Of a stretch of DNA of 5,108 nt, positions 1 to 5,108 are shown in pieces. A program made the position numbers and the translations under genes. This DNA comes from Candidatus Dormiibacterota bacterium (GTDB taxonomy: Bacteria; Chloroflexota; Dormibacteria; UBA8260): the NCBI GenBank assembly GCA_955652455.1, contig CATPBU010000099.1:1-5108 (forward strand), given 5' to 3'. Positions within the stretch are counted from its first letter, which is position 1, and each line of letters starts with the position of its first letter. The notes beneath the pieces are model-generated. The model made no database searches. It worked only from the letters and a program-made list of their open reading frames with translations, and had not been told where the DNA came from.

Positions 1-507
1 AACCGGTCGCACTACGAGGAGGTGCTCGTGGTACGCGTGCATCCCGACAACCTCGAACGTGAGCATCTGCCCGCAAAGGTCAGAGGCAAGAACATTTGGG
101 AGCGCCGCTTCCGAGAAATCAACGACTGGGAGCATCACCTCGTCGACAACGGCGTCCACGTGGTCAAGCTGTTCCTCAACATCTCCAAGGAGGAACAGCG
201 GAACCGACTGCTCGATCGCATCGACGACCTTGATAAGAACTGGAAGTTCTCCCCTGCGGACCTGGCCGAGCGTGACCACTGGGATGAGTACCAGCACGCC
301 TACTCACAGGTGCTCAGCCGGACAAGCACCCGGTGGGCCCCCTGGCACGTCGTCCCCGCCGACCACAAGTGGTTCGCTCGCCTGGCTGTGGCCGCCGTCG
401 TCGTGGATGCACTGGCCCGAATCAATCCTCGATTTCCCAAGGTTGGGGCCGCCGCCCGCGAGGAGCTCGCCAAGGCCCGCGCGCGGCTCGAAGCGGAGAT
501 GGGGTAA
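1..507 (+). CDS. ppk2: Polyphosphate kinase 2 family phosphotransferase, 3' part (5' end outside window)
   Basis: PPK2 enzymes transfer phosphate between inorganic polyphosphate and nucleotides (AMP/ADP to ADP/ATP or the reverse) in the cytoplasm. The frame is open from base 1, so the gene starts upstream; the visible 168 residues end at TAA 505-507. They begin with NRSHYEEVLVVRVHP, the segment after the Walker B region of the family. Next come a KLFLNISKEEQ strand-helix unit, the lid-like RIDDLDKNWKFS (visible residues 73-84; many relatives have Pro where this has Leu), then APWHVVPADHKWFAR (113-127) and the terminal INPRFPKV. Relatives are about 260-300 residues, so roughly the first third, including the Walker A loop, is missing from view. 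The NRSHYE wording resembles class III/PPK2_rel_1 proteins more than class I, but substrate class cannot be settled from this fragment. The GTG at 22 lies inside the conserved domain and is not a start. The family call is firm; nucleotide specificity is inference. Confidence 0.93.
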   Translation, partial: NRSHYEEVLVVRVHPDNLEREHLPAKVRGKNIWERRFREINDWEHHLVDNGVHVVKLFLNISKEEQRNRLLDRIDDLDKNWKFSPADLAERDHWDEYQHAYSQVLSRTSTRWAPWHVVPADHKWFARLAVAAVVVDALARINPRFPKVGAAAREELAKARARLEAEMG

Positions 508-626
508 TTCCGCGGCGGCGACCGATTCGACCATGTCCACCTCGTCGACCCTCGTCCACCTTCACAGGCGCGCGTTACGCCGGCGTGGGTCATCATGGGC
601 TGGTCGGGTCACGTCCTGTGCAGCAC

Positions 627-644
627 CGCCGGGAGCGTCCGGCG
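627..644 (+). other. Perfect 6-bp hairpin immediately before an RBS
   Basis: CGCCGG (627-632) and CCGGCG (639-644) are exact inverted repeats around a 6-nt loop. The stem is all G/C and ends 3 nt before the Shine-Dalgarno of the HD-domain gene. It could be a transcription terminator or attenuator for read-through from the PPK2 gene, a 5' UTR structure tuning translation, or chance in GC-rich DNA. There is no T-tract after it. The structure is seen; the role is inference. Confidence 0.4.
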
Positions 645-647
645 CCC

Positions 648-654
648 AGAGGAG
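648..654 (+). promoter_or_regulatory. Shine-Dalgarno that decides the HD-gene start
   Basis: AGAGGAG sits 6 nt before the GTG at 661, an ideal spacing. The in-frame ATG at 595 lacks a comparable site and would add 22 residues with no family resemblance. The in-frame ATG at 688 would have no purine-rich site at the right distance. This favours GTG 661. Confidence 0.75.
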
Positions 655-660
655 CAGCAC

Positions 661-1365
661 GTGCCGGACGACCGGAACTCGACCCCAATGTTGTCCGACC
701 GCTACAGAGCGGCTTTCCAACTCGCGTCCGAGGTCCACGCGTTTCAACGACGAAAGGGAACGCAGATCCCGTACCTGGCGCACGTGATGTCCGTCTCCGC
801 GCTCGTCATGGAGAACGGCGGCGACGAGGACGGCGCCATTGCAGGGCTGCTCCATGACGCAGTCGAGGACGCGGTCGATGGGGAGGCGATGCTGACGCAG
901 ATTCGATCGCTGTTCGGAGAGCGAGTCGCGGATATTGTGGATCATTGCTCCGATACCAGGGCCATTCCGGGTCGGGACAAGCCCGAATGGAAGGAGCGCA
1001 AAGAGGCGTACCTCCGCCGTCTCGAGCAGGTCGGCGATGGTCGCACGCTCCTTGTATCCGCAAGCGACAAGCTGCACAACGCGCGTGCGATCGTTGCGGA
1101 CCTGAGTGTCATCGGTCTGGCGATCTTCGAGCGCTTCACATCGAAGGACGGAGCGGATCAGATCTGGTACTACCAGACACTGTCCGACATGTACTGCCGT
1201 CTCCTGCCAGGGCCGCTCGCGGACTCGGTGCGTCGGGTTGTCGAGCGAATGACACGGGATGTGATGGCCTTGGGCCTGGTGATGCGGCCCGGGCAGGTGG
1301 AGTGGCTGACCGCTTCCACGTGGCCGGCCGCCGACAGGCGCCAGGACGAGGACGACCTGTCATGA
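661..1365 (+). CDS. HD-domain hydrolase, SpoT/MESH1-like (probable small alarmone hydrolase)
   Basis: This 234-residue cytoplasmic protein begins at GTG 661 and is essentially one HD domain. Seen motifs match the hydrolase domain of RelA/SpoT and stand-alone MESH1-type enzymes in order. RRKGT (residues 30-34) precedes PYLAH with metal-ligand candidate H41. LLHDAVED follows, with H65-D66 and E69-D70. A FGERVADIV helix (85-93) comes next, then a SDT/RKEAY stretch, and SDKLHNAR with D136 as the last ligand candidate. All four expected metal-binding positions are present, so it is probably active. No synthetase, TGS or ACT domain follows, hence a hydrolase-only protein. Known relatives remove the 3'-pyrophosphate from (p)ppGpp, and some act on other nucleotides such as NADPH; substrate here is inferred. 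The last 80 residues contain a WYYQTLSDMY helix and a low-complexity acidic tail. It lies 153 bp after the PPK2 gene on the same strand. It could instead be a generic HD phosphohydrolase. Confidence 0.85.
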   Translation: MPDDRNSTPMLSDRYRAAFQLASEVHAFQRRKGTQIPYLAHVMSVSALVMENGGDEDGAIAGLLHDAVEDAVDGEAMLTQIRSLFGERVADIVDHCSDTRAIPGRDKPEWKERKEAYLRRLEQVGDGRTLLVSASDKLHNARAIVADLSVIGLAIFERFTSKDGADQIWYYQTLSDMYCRLLPGPLADSVRRVVERMTRDVMALGLVMRPGQVEWLTASTWPAADRRQDEDDLS

Positions 1366-1377
1366 CCCGGACATGAC
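1359..1377 (+). terminator. Weak stem-loop over the HD-gene stop codon
   Basis: GTCATG (1359-1364) pairs exactly with CATGAC (1372-1377) around a 7-nt loop that begins within the TGA stop. The stem is short and not followed by a T-run, so a terminator role is only a possibility. No better candidate exists in the 99 bp before the next gene. Confidence 0.2.
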
Positions 1378-1464
1378 TCGAAGCCCTGTTTACTCCCTGC
1401 AACGTAACGCTGGCCGTATTCCAGGTGCGAAGATCGTGTCCGCCCGGAACCGCGAGGACCCTCG

Positions 1465-1989
1465 ATGAGAGCCGTTGACAACCGTACCGGCCGGCTGCTG
1501 CTGGGAGCGATAGCCACCGCCACTCTTGTCACGGCGTGCGGCGGGGCGTCTGGAACCTCGAGCGGAGCTTCGAGCGGCTCCGGGGGCGCGGCGACGATCA
1601 GCGCGGCCCAGACCAACGCCGGGATGGTCCTGACGGGGCCCAATGGCAACACGGTGTATGTCCTTCTCGACGCCCAGGGCAAGTCTCTTCCCTGCACCGG
1701 CTCGTGCCCCTCGGCATGGCCGCCGGTCGCCACCACCGGCGCTCCGCAGGCAGGCTCTGGCGTGACCGCAACCCTGGCCGCCGCCACCGCGTCAGATGGG
1801 TCGACTCAGGCCACCGCAAACGGTGCCTCGCTCTATTACTACTCGGGCGACAGCGGCACAGGCCAGTCCAACGGCAACGGCCTCATGTCGTTTGGTGGAA
1901 CCTGGCACGCCGTCCAAGCGAATGGCCAGCCGATGACCGGTGGATCGGGCTCGAGCACCGGCACCGCCAGCCCTCGCTACGGCTACTGA
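1465..1989 (+). CDS. Secreted-repeat lipoprotein (COG4315 / Lipoprotein_15 type)
   Basis: This 174-residue exported lipoprotein starts at ATG 1465, with GAGGA at 1454-1458 spaced 6 nt. Residues 1-25 form a lipoprotein signal: R2, R7 and R10, a hydrophobic core LLLGAIATATL, and lipobox VTAC with C25 as the acylated residue. A Gly/Ser/Ala-rich linker (26-43) follows. Two family repeats come next: NGNTVYVLLDAQGKSLPCTGSC with SAWPPV (60-88), and NGASLYYYSGDSGTGQSNGNG with FGGTWHAV (119-150). C77 and C81 (C-x3-C) lie before the WPPV motif, a hallmark of the family, and may be disulfide-bonded or bind a ligand outside the membrane. The C-terminus is Gly/Ser/Thr-rich. The family has no established biochemical function and I do not assign one. 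It precedes the sensor kinase by 119 bp on the same strand, so a periplasmic or cell-wall accessory role in sensing is possible but unproven. Confidence 0.9.
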   Translation: MRAVDNRTGRLLLGAIATATLVTACGGASGTSSGASSGSGGAATISAAQTNAGMVLTGPNGNTVYVLLDAQGKSLPCTGSCPSAWPPVATTGAPQAGSGVTATLAAATASDGSTQATANGASLYYYSGDSGTGQSNGNGLMSFGGTWHAVQANGQPMTGGSGSSTGTASPRYGY

Positions 1990-2002
1990 ACGTCAGCTAG
2001 CC

Positions 2003-2019
2003 CTCCGGCGACCTCGGAG
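2003..2019 (+). terminator. Short stem-loop after the lipoprotein gene
   Basis: CTCCG (2003-2007) pairs with CGGAG (2015-2019) around a 7-nt loop, 13 nt after the lipoprotein stop. One G-T pair could extend it inward. There is no T-tract. It is the only terminator-like structure close to that stop, but 5 bp is weak evidence. Confidence 0.22.
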
Positions 2020-2036
2020 ACCGCGATCCTTCATGG

Positions 2037-2050
2037 GGATGCTGGCATCC
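2037..2050. repeat. 14-bp dyad GGATGC-TG-GCATCC
   Basis: Two perfect 6-bp inverted arms (2037-2042 and 2045-2050) flank a 2-bp centre, 59 bp before the kinase start. The 2-nt loop is too tight for the full stem to form well in RNA, so a protein-binding dyad is the more natural reading. A third copy of GCATCC lies at 2068-2073, and GGATG recurs at 2113-2117 within the kinase start region. The sequence is seen; an operator role is inference. Confidence 0.35.
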
Positions 2051-2096
2051 ACGCGCGGGTGCGGCATGCATCCTTTCGCCACCGATTGAGGGCGGC

Positions 2097-2102
2097 CACA
2101 AT
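2097..2102 (+). promoter_or_regulatory. Possible -10 element for a leaderless kinase transcript
   Basis: CACAAT matches TATAAT at four of six positions and ends 6 nt before the ATG at 2109, where transcription would then start. The kinase ORF has no Shine-Dalgarno at normal spacing (the nearest, GAGGG, is 16 nt away), which fits leaderless translation, common in actinobacteria. No good -35 is visible (TTTCGC at 2074-2079 is poor). Weak evidence. Confidence 0.2.
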
Positions 2103-2108
2103 TCCGGC

Positions 2109-4208
2109 ATGCGGATGAGTGACCGGACGCTCAGGCGACTGGCGTGGTTGGTCGCCGCCCCCAGCATGGCGATGGCGGGTGCCGCGATCGCAATTGGCTA
2201 TCCGGCCCATTCGCCCGTACTCAGCGGCTATGGACTTGCGACCGCGCTTACCGGAGCGGTCGCCCCTCTCTGCGGCGCACTGATCCTGACGCGCAGGCCG
2301 AGGAACGTGATCGGCTGGCTTTTCTGCTTCATCGGCTTCTGGCAGGCTGTGGAGCCGTTCTCAGGCGTCTACGCGATCCAGGCACTGACCTCCGGCCGCG
2401 GTGTGTTGCCGCTCGGGTCTTTGATGGCATGGCTCAGCGTGTGGACGTGGGCGCCGGGCCTCGGTGTGGCCTTCACGTTCCTGTTCCTGCTCTATCCCGA
2501 TGGCGCCCTGCCATCGCCGCGCTGGCGGCCGGTCGGCTGGCTGTCAGCCGCGGCCATATTCGTTGTCACGGTGCCGCTCGCAGCGGCCACCTGGGGTCTG
2601 CCAGACGCCGACCTGCTCAACCAGACCTCACCCGCCACTGGCTTCCGTCCCGTCGCCTACGCGATCTCCCAGGTGGGGACCGTGGCCGCACTGCCCATCG
2701 TCTTCGCCTGCGTGACCTCGCTATGGCTCCGTTTGCGGCACGCCTCGGGGGAAGCACGCCAGCAGATCAAGTGGTTTGCATACGGCGCGGTCATCTGGGT
2801 TGCAGGAGTAGTGACGGACGGCTTCCTTACGGGCGGTTCGTGGATCTCCGTGCTGGTTGCTCCCGCGGTGCCGATCGCCGCCGGTGTCGCCATCCTCAAG
2901 TATCGGCTGTACGACATCGACGTTGTCATCAGTCGCACCCTGGTCTACGGCACGCTCGCCGTCTTCATCACGGCGGTGTACGTCGGCATCGCGGTGGGTT
3001 TCGGCGCGCTGGTTGGAGGTGGAGGCAAGCCGAACCTCGGCCTGTCCATCCTGGCGACGGCAATCGTGGCGATTGGCTTCCAACCGGTGCGCGAACGGCT
3101 GCAGAGAGTCGCCAACCGGCTCGTCTACGGAAAGCGCGCCACACCGTACGAAGTGCTCTCGCAATTCTCTGAGCGCGTCGCCGAGAGCTATGCCACCGAT
3201 GACGTGCTGCCGCGCATGGCGCGCGTGCTCGCGGAGGGCACCGGCGCACAACGTGCGGATGTCTGGCTGCGCAGTGGCGGCACACTGCGTGCGGCGGCAT
3301 CGTGGCCGGCCGGTGTCACCTCGGCTCAGTCGATCGCGTTGAGCAACGGTTCGATCTCCGCCCTTCCGAACGGCGACCGCGTGGTCGAGGTCCGTCAACA
3401 GAACGAGCTGCTCGGAGCGCTGAGCGTCAGCAAACGATCAGGCGAACCGCTCACGCCGATCGAGGAAAAGCTCCTCGATGACCTGGCCCATCAGGCCGGG
3501 CTGGTGCTCAAGAACGTCGGCCTGAGCGCGGACCTCGCGGCGCGCCTCGAGGAACTGCGTGCATCACGCCAGCGTCTGGTTGCAGCGCAGGACGACGAAC
3601 GCCGGCGGTTGGAACGCAACCTGCACGACGGCGCGCAGCAGCACCTGGTCGCGCTCAAGGTGAAGCTCGGTCTGGTTGAGATGCAGGCGCTCAAGGACCC
3701 CGACAAGGCGAGGGCGACACTGAGCGGGCTCAAGCGCGACGCGGATGAGGCCCTGGAGACATTGCGCGACCTGGCGCGCGGCATCTACCCCCCGCTTCTC
3801 GCCGACAGAGGGTTGGGGGTGGCGATCGAGTCGCAGGCGCGCCGGGCGACTGTCCCTGTCGCCGTCGACGCAGTCGGGATCGCCCGCTACCCGCAGGAGG
3901 TCGAAGCCGCGGTGTACTTCTGCGTACTCGAGGCTTTGCAGAACGTCATGAAGTACGCACACGCGGCACAGGTCACGATTCGACTCACCAATGAGGACAG
4001 TCGCCTCTGCTTCGCGGTCGAGGACGACGGCCGTGGCTTCGACGTGGCAGCGGCACGGCGCGGGGCCGGGCTCACCAACATGCAGGACAGGCTGGACTCC
4101 TTGGGGGGATCGCTGAGCATCTCGAGCATACCGGGCCGTGGCACCCTGGTGTCCGGAGTGCTCGTGGCTGAGGCGTTGGCAACGGTCGGCGCTGTCCGAG
4201 GAGCCTGA
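2109..4208 (+). CDS. Membrane GAF-domain sensor histidine kinase, NarL/DesK class (HisKA_3)
   Basis: This 699-residue sensor kinase of a two-component system lies in the inner membrane with its catalytic part in the cytoplasm. About nine or ten hydrophobic segments fill residues 13-324, for example 13-30, 41-60, 104-130, 142-162, 183-208, 222-240, 276-302 and 312-324. The VGWLSAAAIF and YRLYDIDVVISRTLVYGTL stretches are typical of a large actinobacterial kinase group. A GAF-like domain follows (about 348-470), then a coiled linker (470-500). The HisKA_3 dimerisation domain contains RRLERNLHDGAQQHL, with phospho-acceptor H506 and a D507-x3-Q511 phosphatase-type motif. The HATPase_c domain shows the N-box EALQNVMKYAH (N612), DDGRGFD (639-645), GAGLTNM (652-658) and the terminal GRGTLV. 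All catalytic motifs are intact. Such kinases phosphorylate LuxR/NarL-type regulators, but none is adjacent here. No in-frame start exists upstream close by; ATG 2115 is an alternative start two codons later. The signal sensed is unknown. Confidence 0.94.
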   Translation: MRMSDRTLRRLAWLVAAPSMAMAGAAIAIGYPAHSPVLSGYGLATALTGAVAPLCGALILTRRPRNVIGWLFCFIGFWQAVEPFSGVYAIQALTSGRGVLPLGSLMAWLSVWTWAPGLGVAFTFLFLLYPDGALPSPRWRPVGWLSAAAIFVVTVPLAAATWGLPDADLLNQTSPATGFRPVAYAISQVGTVAALPIVFACVTSLWLRLRHASGEARQQIKWFAYGAVIWVAGVVTDGFLTGGSWISVLVAPAVPIAAGVAILKYRLYDIDVVISRTLVYGTLAVFITAVYVGIAVGFGALVGGGGKPNLGLSILATAIVAIGFQPVRERLQRVANRLVYGKRATPYEVLSQFSERVAESYATDDVLPRMARVLAEGTGAQRADVWLRSGGTLRAAASWPAGVTSAQSIALSNGSISALPNGDRVVEVRQQNELLGALSVSKRSGEPLTPIEEKLLDDLAHQAGLVLKNVGLSADLAARLEELRASRQRLVAAQDDERRRLERNLHDGAQQHLVALKVKLGLVEMQALKDPDKARATLSGLKRDADEALETLRDLARGIYPPLLADRGLGVAIESQARRATVPVAVDAVGIARYPQEVEAAVYFCVLEALQNVMKYAHAAQVTIRLTNEDSRLCFAVEDDGRGFDVAAARRGAGLTNMQDRLDSLGGSLSISSIPGRGTLVSGVLVAEALATVGAVRGA

Positions 4209-4225
4209 TCAGCGGTGGCCTCCTC
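4198..4225. terminator. Bidirectional terminator-like hairpin between convergent genes
   Basis: GAGGAG-CC (4198-4205) pairs with GG-(C)-CTCCTC (4217-4225), giving an 8-bp stem with one bulged C at 4219 and an 11-nt loop. The kinase TGA (4206-4208) opens the loop, and the right arm ends directly against the MmsA stop (4226-4228). The structure works on either strand. There is no U-tract on either side, as is frequent for actinobacterial terminators. The pairing is seen; termination is inferred from its position. Confidence 0.5.
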
Positions 4226-5108
4226 TCAGTTGCTGCGTGGGAACCCCAGGTCAACCGTGCTGGTGCTTGGATCGGGCCACTGGGCGGTGACCACCTTGGT
4301 ACGCGTGTAGAACTGAATGCCGTCGGGGCCATACATGTGCGTATCGCCGAAGAGTGAAGCCTTCCAACCGCCGAAGCTGTAGTACGCGACTGGTACCGGA
4401 ATCGAGATGTTCACTCCCACCATGCCCACCTGCACATCGAACTGGAACCGGCGAGCGGCGCCGCCGTCACGGGTGAAGATGGCCACGCCGTTCCCATACG
4501 GATTGCTGTTGACCAGTTGCACCGCGTCGTCGTAGGTCTCGACGCGGAGCACCGAGAGCACCGGGCCGAAGATCTCGTCGTCATACACTTTGGTGCCGGG
4601 CCGGACGCCGTCGACCAGGGACGGCTTGAGGAAGAAACCATCACCGGCGGGCACGTCGTCGCGGCCATCGACGACGATCTCTGCCCCACCCAGAGTCGCG
4701 CGGTCCAGGTACGACGCCACCCGGTCTCGGTGCTCGCGGGTCACCAGCGGACCCATCTCGGAATCCGGTTGGTCGCCCGGTCCCACCTTCACCTTGGCGA
4801 TCCGTTTCGCGATCGCCTCCACCAACCTGTCCCCCACTCCTCCGACCGCCACCACTGCAGATATCGCCATGCAGCGCTCGCCCGCCGATCCATAACCGGC
4901 TGAAACCGCCGCGTCCGCGGCGGCGTCTACGTCGGCGTCGGGTAGCACCACCATGTGGTTCTTGGCACCGCCCAGGGCCTGCACGCGCTTGCCATTCTGC
5001 GTGGCGGTTTCGTAGATGTAGCGTGCGACCGGCGTTGAACCGACGAACGAGATGGCGGCGATGTCTGGATGCTCGACCAGCCGGGTCACCGCCTCGCGAT
5101 CCCCCTGC
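4226..5108 (-). CDS. mmsA: CoA-acylating methylmalonate-semialdehyde dehydrogenase, C-terminal part (5' end outside window)
   Basis: MmsA converts methylmalonate semialdehyde, NAD+ and CoA to propionyl-CoA, CO2 and NADH in valine catabolism; the same family (IolA) turns malonate semialdehyde into acetyl-CoA in myo-inositol breakdown. The frame is open to the right edge; 293 of about 500 residues are seen, ending at TGA (reverse of 4226-4228). The GTG at 5089 is internal. Visible motifs in order are ISFVGSTPVARYIYE (NAD-fold segment), QALGGAKNHMVVLPDAD, and GYGSAGERCMAIS with catalytic Cys at visible residue 79 (codon 4871-4873). Then come DEIFGPVLSV (177-186), NPYGNGVAIFTRDGGAARRF, and the MmsA-specific PVPVAYYSFGGWKASLFGD near 237-255. 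Ala precedes LGG where hydrolytic aldehyde dehydrogenases carry the general-base Glu, which fits a CoA-dependent rather than hydrolytic enzyme. It converges on the kinase gene across 17 bp. Neighbours upstream are not visible, so valine versus inositol pathway cannot be decided. Confidence 0.94.
   Translation of the reverse strand, partial: QGDREAVTRLVEHPDIAAISFVGSTPVARYIYETATQNGKRVQALGGAKNHMVVLPDADVDAAADAAVSAGYGSAGERCMAISAVVAVGGVGDRLVEAIAKRIAKVKVGPGDQPDSEMGPLVTREHRDRVASYLDRATLGGAEIVVDGRDDVPAGDGFFLKPSLVDGVRPGTKVYDDEIFGPVLSVLRVETYDDAVQLVNSNPYGNGVAIFTRDGGAARRFQFDVQVGMVGVNISIPVPVAYYSFGGWKASLFGDTHMYGPDGIQFYTRTKVVTAQWPDPSTSTVDLGFPRSN

Noticed and set aside
595..660. ATG 595 as start of the HD protein, adding 22 residues
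   Set aside because: The added segment is outside the domain and spans the hairpin and the strong Shine-Dalgarno; GTG 661 is better placed.
59..787. Long plus-strand open frame over the PPK2 and HD genes
   Set aside because: Its product is Ser/Thr/Arg-rich with no domain, and it overlaps two well-supported genes in another frame. It is a GC-rich shadow frame.
562..1077. Minus-strand open frame opposite the HD gene
   Set aside because: No recognisable motif and wholly antisense to an intact HD domain.
1366..1464. Possible promoter for the lipoprotein gene
   Set aside because: I compared the gap with sigma-70-like and ECF-like patterns on both strands. A GGAAT...CGTT arrangement on the minus strand has wrong spacing and direction, and nothing on the plus strand is convincing.
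1170..1787. 205-residue minus-strand open frame across the HD and lipoprotein genes
   Set aside because: Low-complexity Pro/Arg/Ala product spanning two real genes and the gap between them; nothing supports coding.
2144..3172. 342-residue plus-strand frame inside the kinase gene
   Set aside because: Arg-rich shadow of the kinase coding frame, whose translation shows clear membrane and kinase domains.
2721..3398. 225-residue minus-strand frame opposite the kinase
   Set aside because: Composition typical of an antisense shadow and no family resemblance.
1..5108. Mobile element, CRISPR array, tRNA or toxin-antitoxin module
   Set aside because: No transposase or integrase motifs, terminal inverted repeats, regularly spaced repeats or tRNA-like folds were seen. 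The HD protein has no toxin-like small alarmone synthetase gene beside it.

Overview
The window is GC-rich throughout, with strong G/C preference at third codon positions. It carries gene families common in Actinomycetota: a class III-like PPK2, a COG4315-type secreted-repeat lipoprotein, a multi-TM NarL/DesK-class sensor kinase, and MmsA. A high-GC actinobacterial chromosome is the most likely source; I cannot name a genus. There are no tRNA or rRNA genes, CRISPR arrays, transposases or phage genes, and base composition shows no sign of recent transfer.

Layout. (1) 1-507, plus strand: C-terminal part of a polyphosphate kinase 2 family phosphotransferase, cut by the left edge. (2) 508-660: intergenic, with a 10-bp palindrome, short direct repeats and a perfect 6-bp hairpin just before a good Shine-Dalgarno. 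(3) 661-1365, plus: HD-domain hydrolase resembling the (p)ppGpp hydrolase domain of SpoT/MESH1. (4) 1366-1464: short gap with no convincing promoter. (5) 1465-1989, plus: small lipoprotein with two secreted-repeat units. (6) 1990-2108: gap with a 14-bp dyad and recurring GCATCC/GGATGC elements before the next gene. (7) 2109-4208, plus: membrane-bound GAF histidine kinase with no response regulator on either side. (8) 4209-4225: 17-bp convergent gap inside a terminator-like hairpin. (9) 4226-5108, minus: C-terminal 293 residues of CoA-acylating methylmalonate-semialdehyde dehydrogenase, cut by the right edge.

How the genes relate. The first two genes plausibly both concern stress and energy signalling (polyphosphate-driven nucleotide phosphorylation and alarmone hydrolysis), but they are 153 bp apart and need not be one transcript. 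The lipoprotein and the kinase could form an envelope sensor pair, which is inference from adjacency only. MmsA belongs to valine/myo-inositol catabolism and points the other way, so it is an independent unit.

I see no clear undescribed multi-gene system. The points most worth a second look are the PPK2/alarmone-hydrolase neighbourhood, the kinase lacking an adjacent regulator, the repeated elements upstream of that kinase, and the hairpin shared by the two convergent stop codons.
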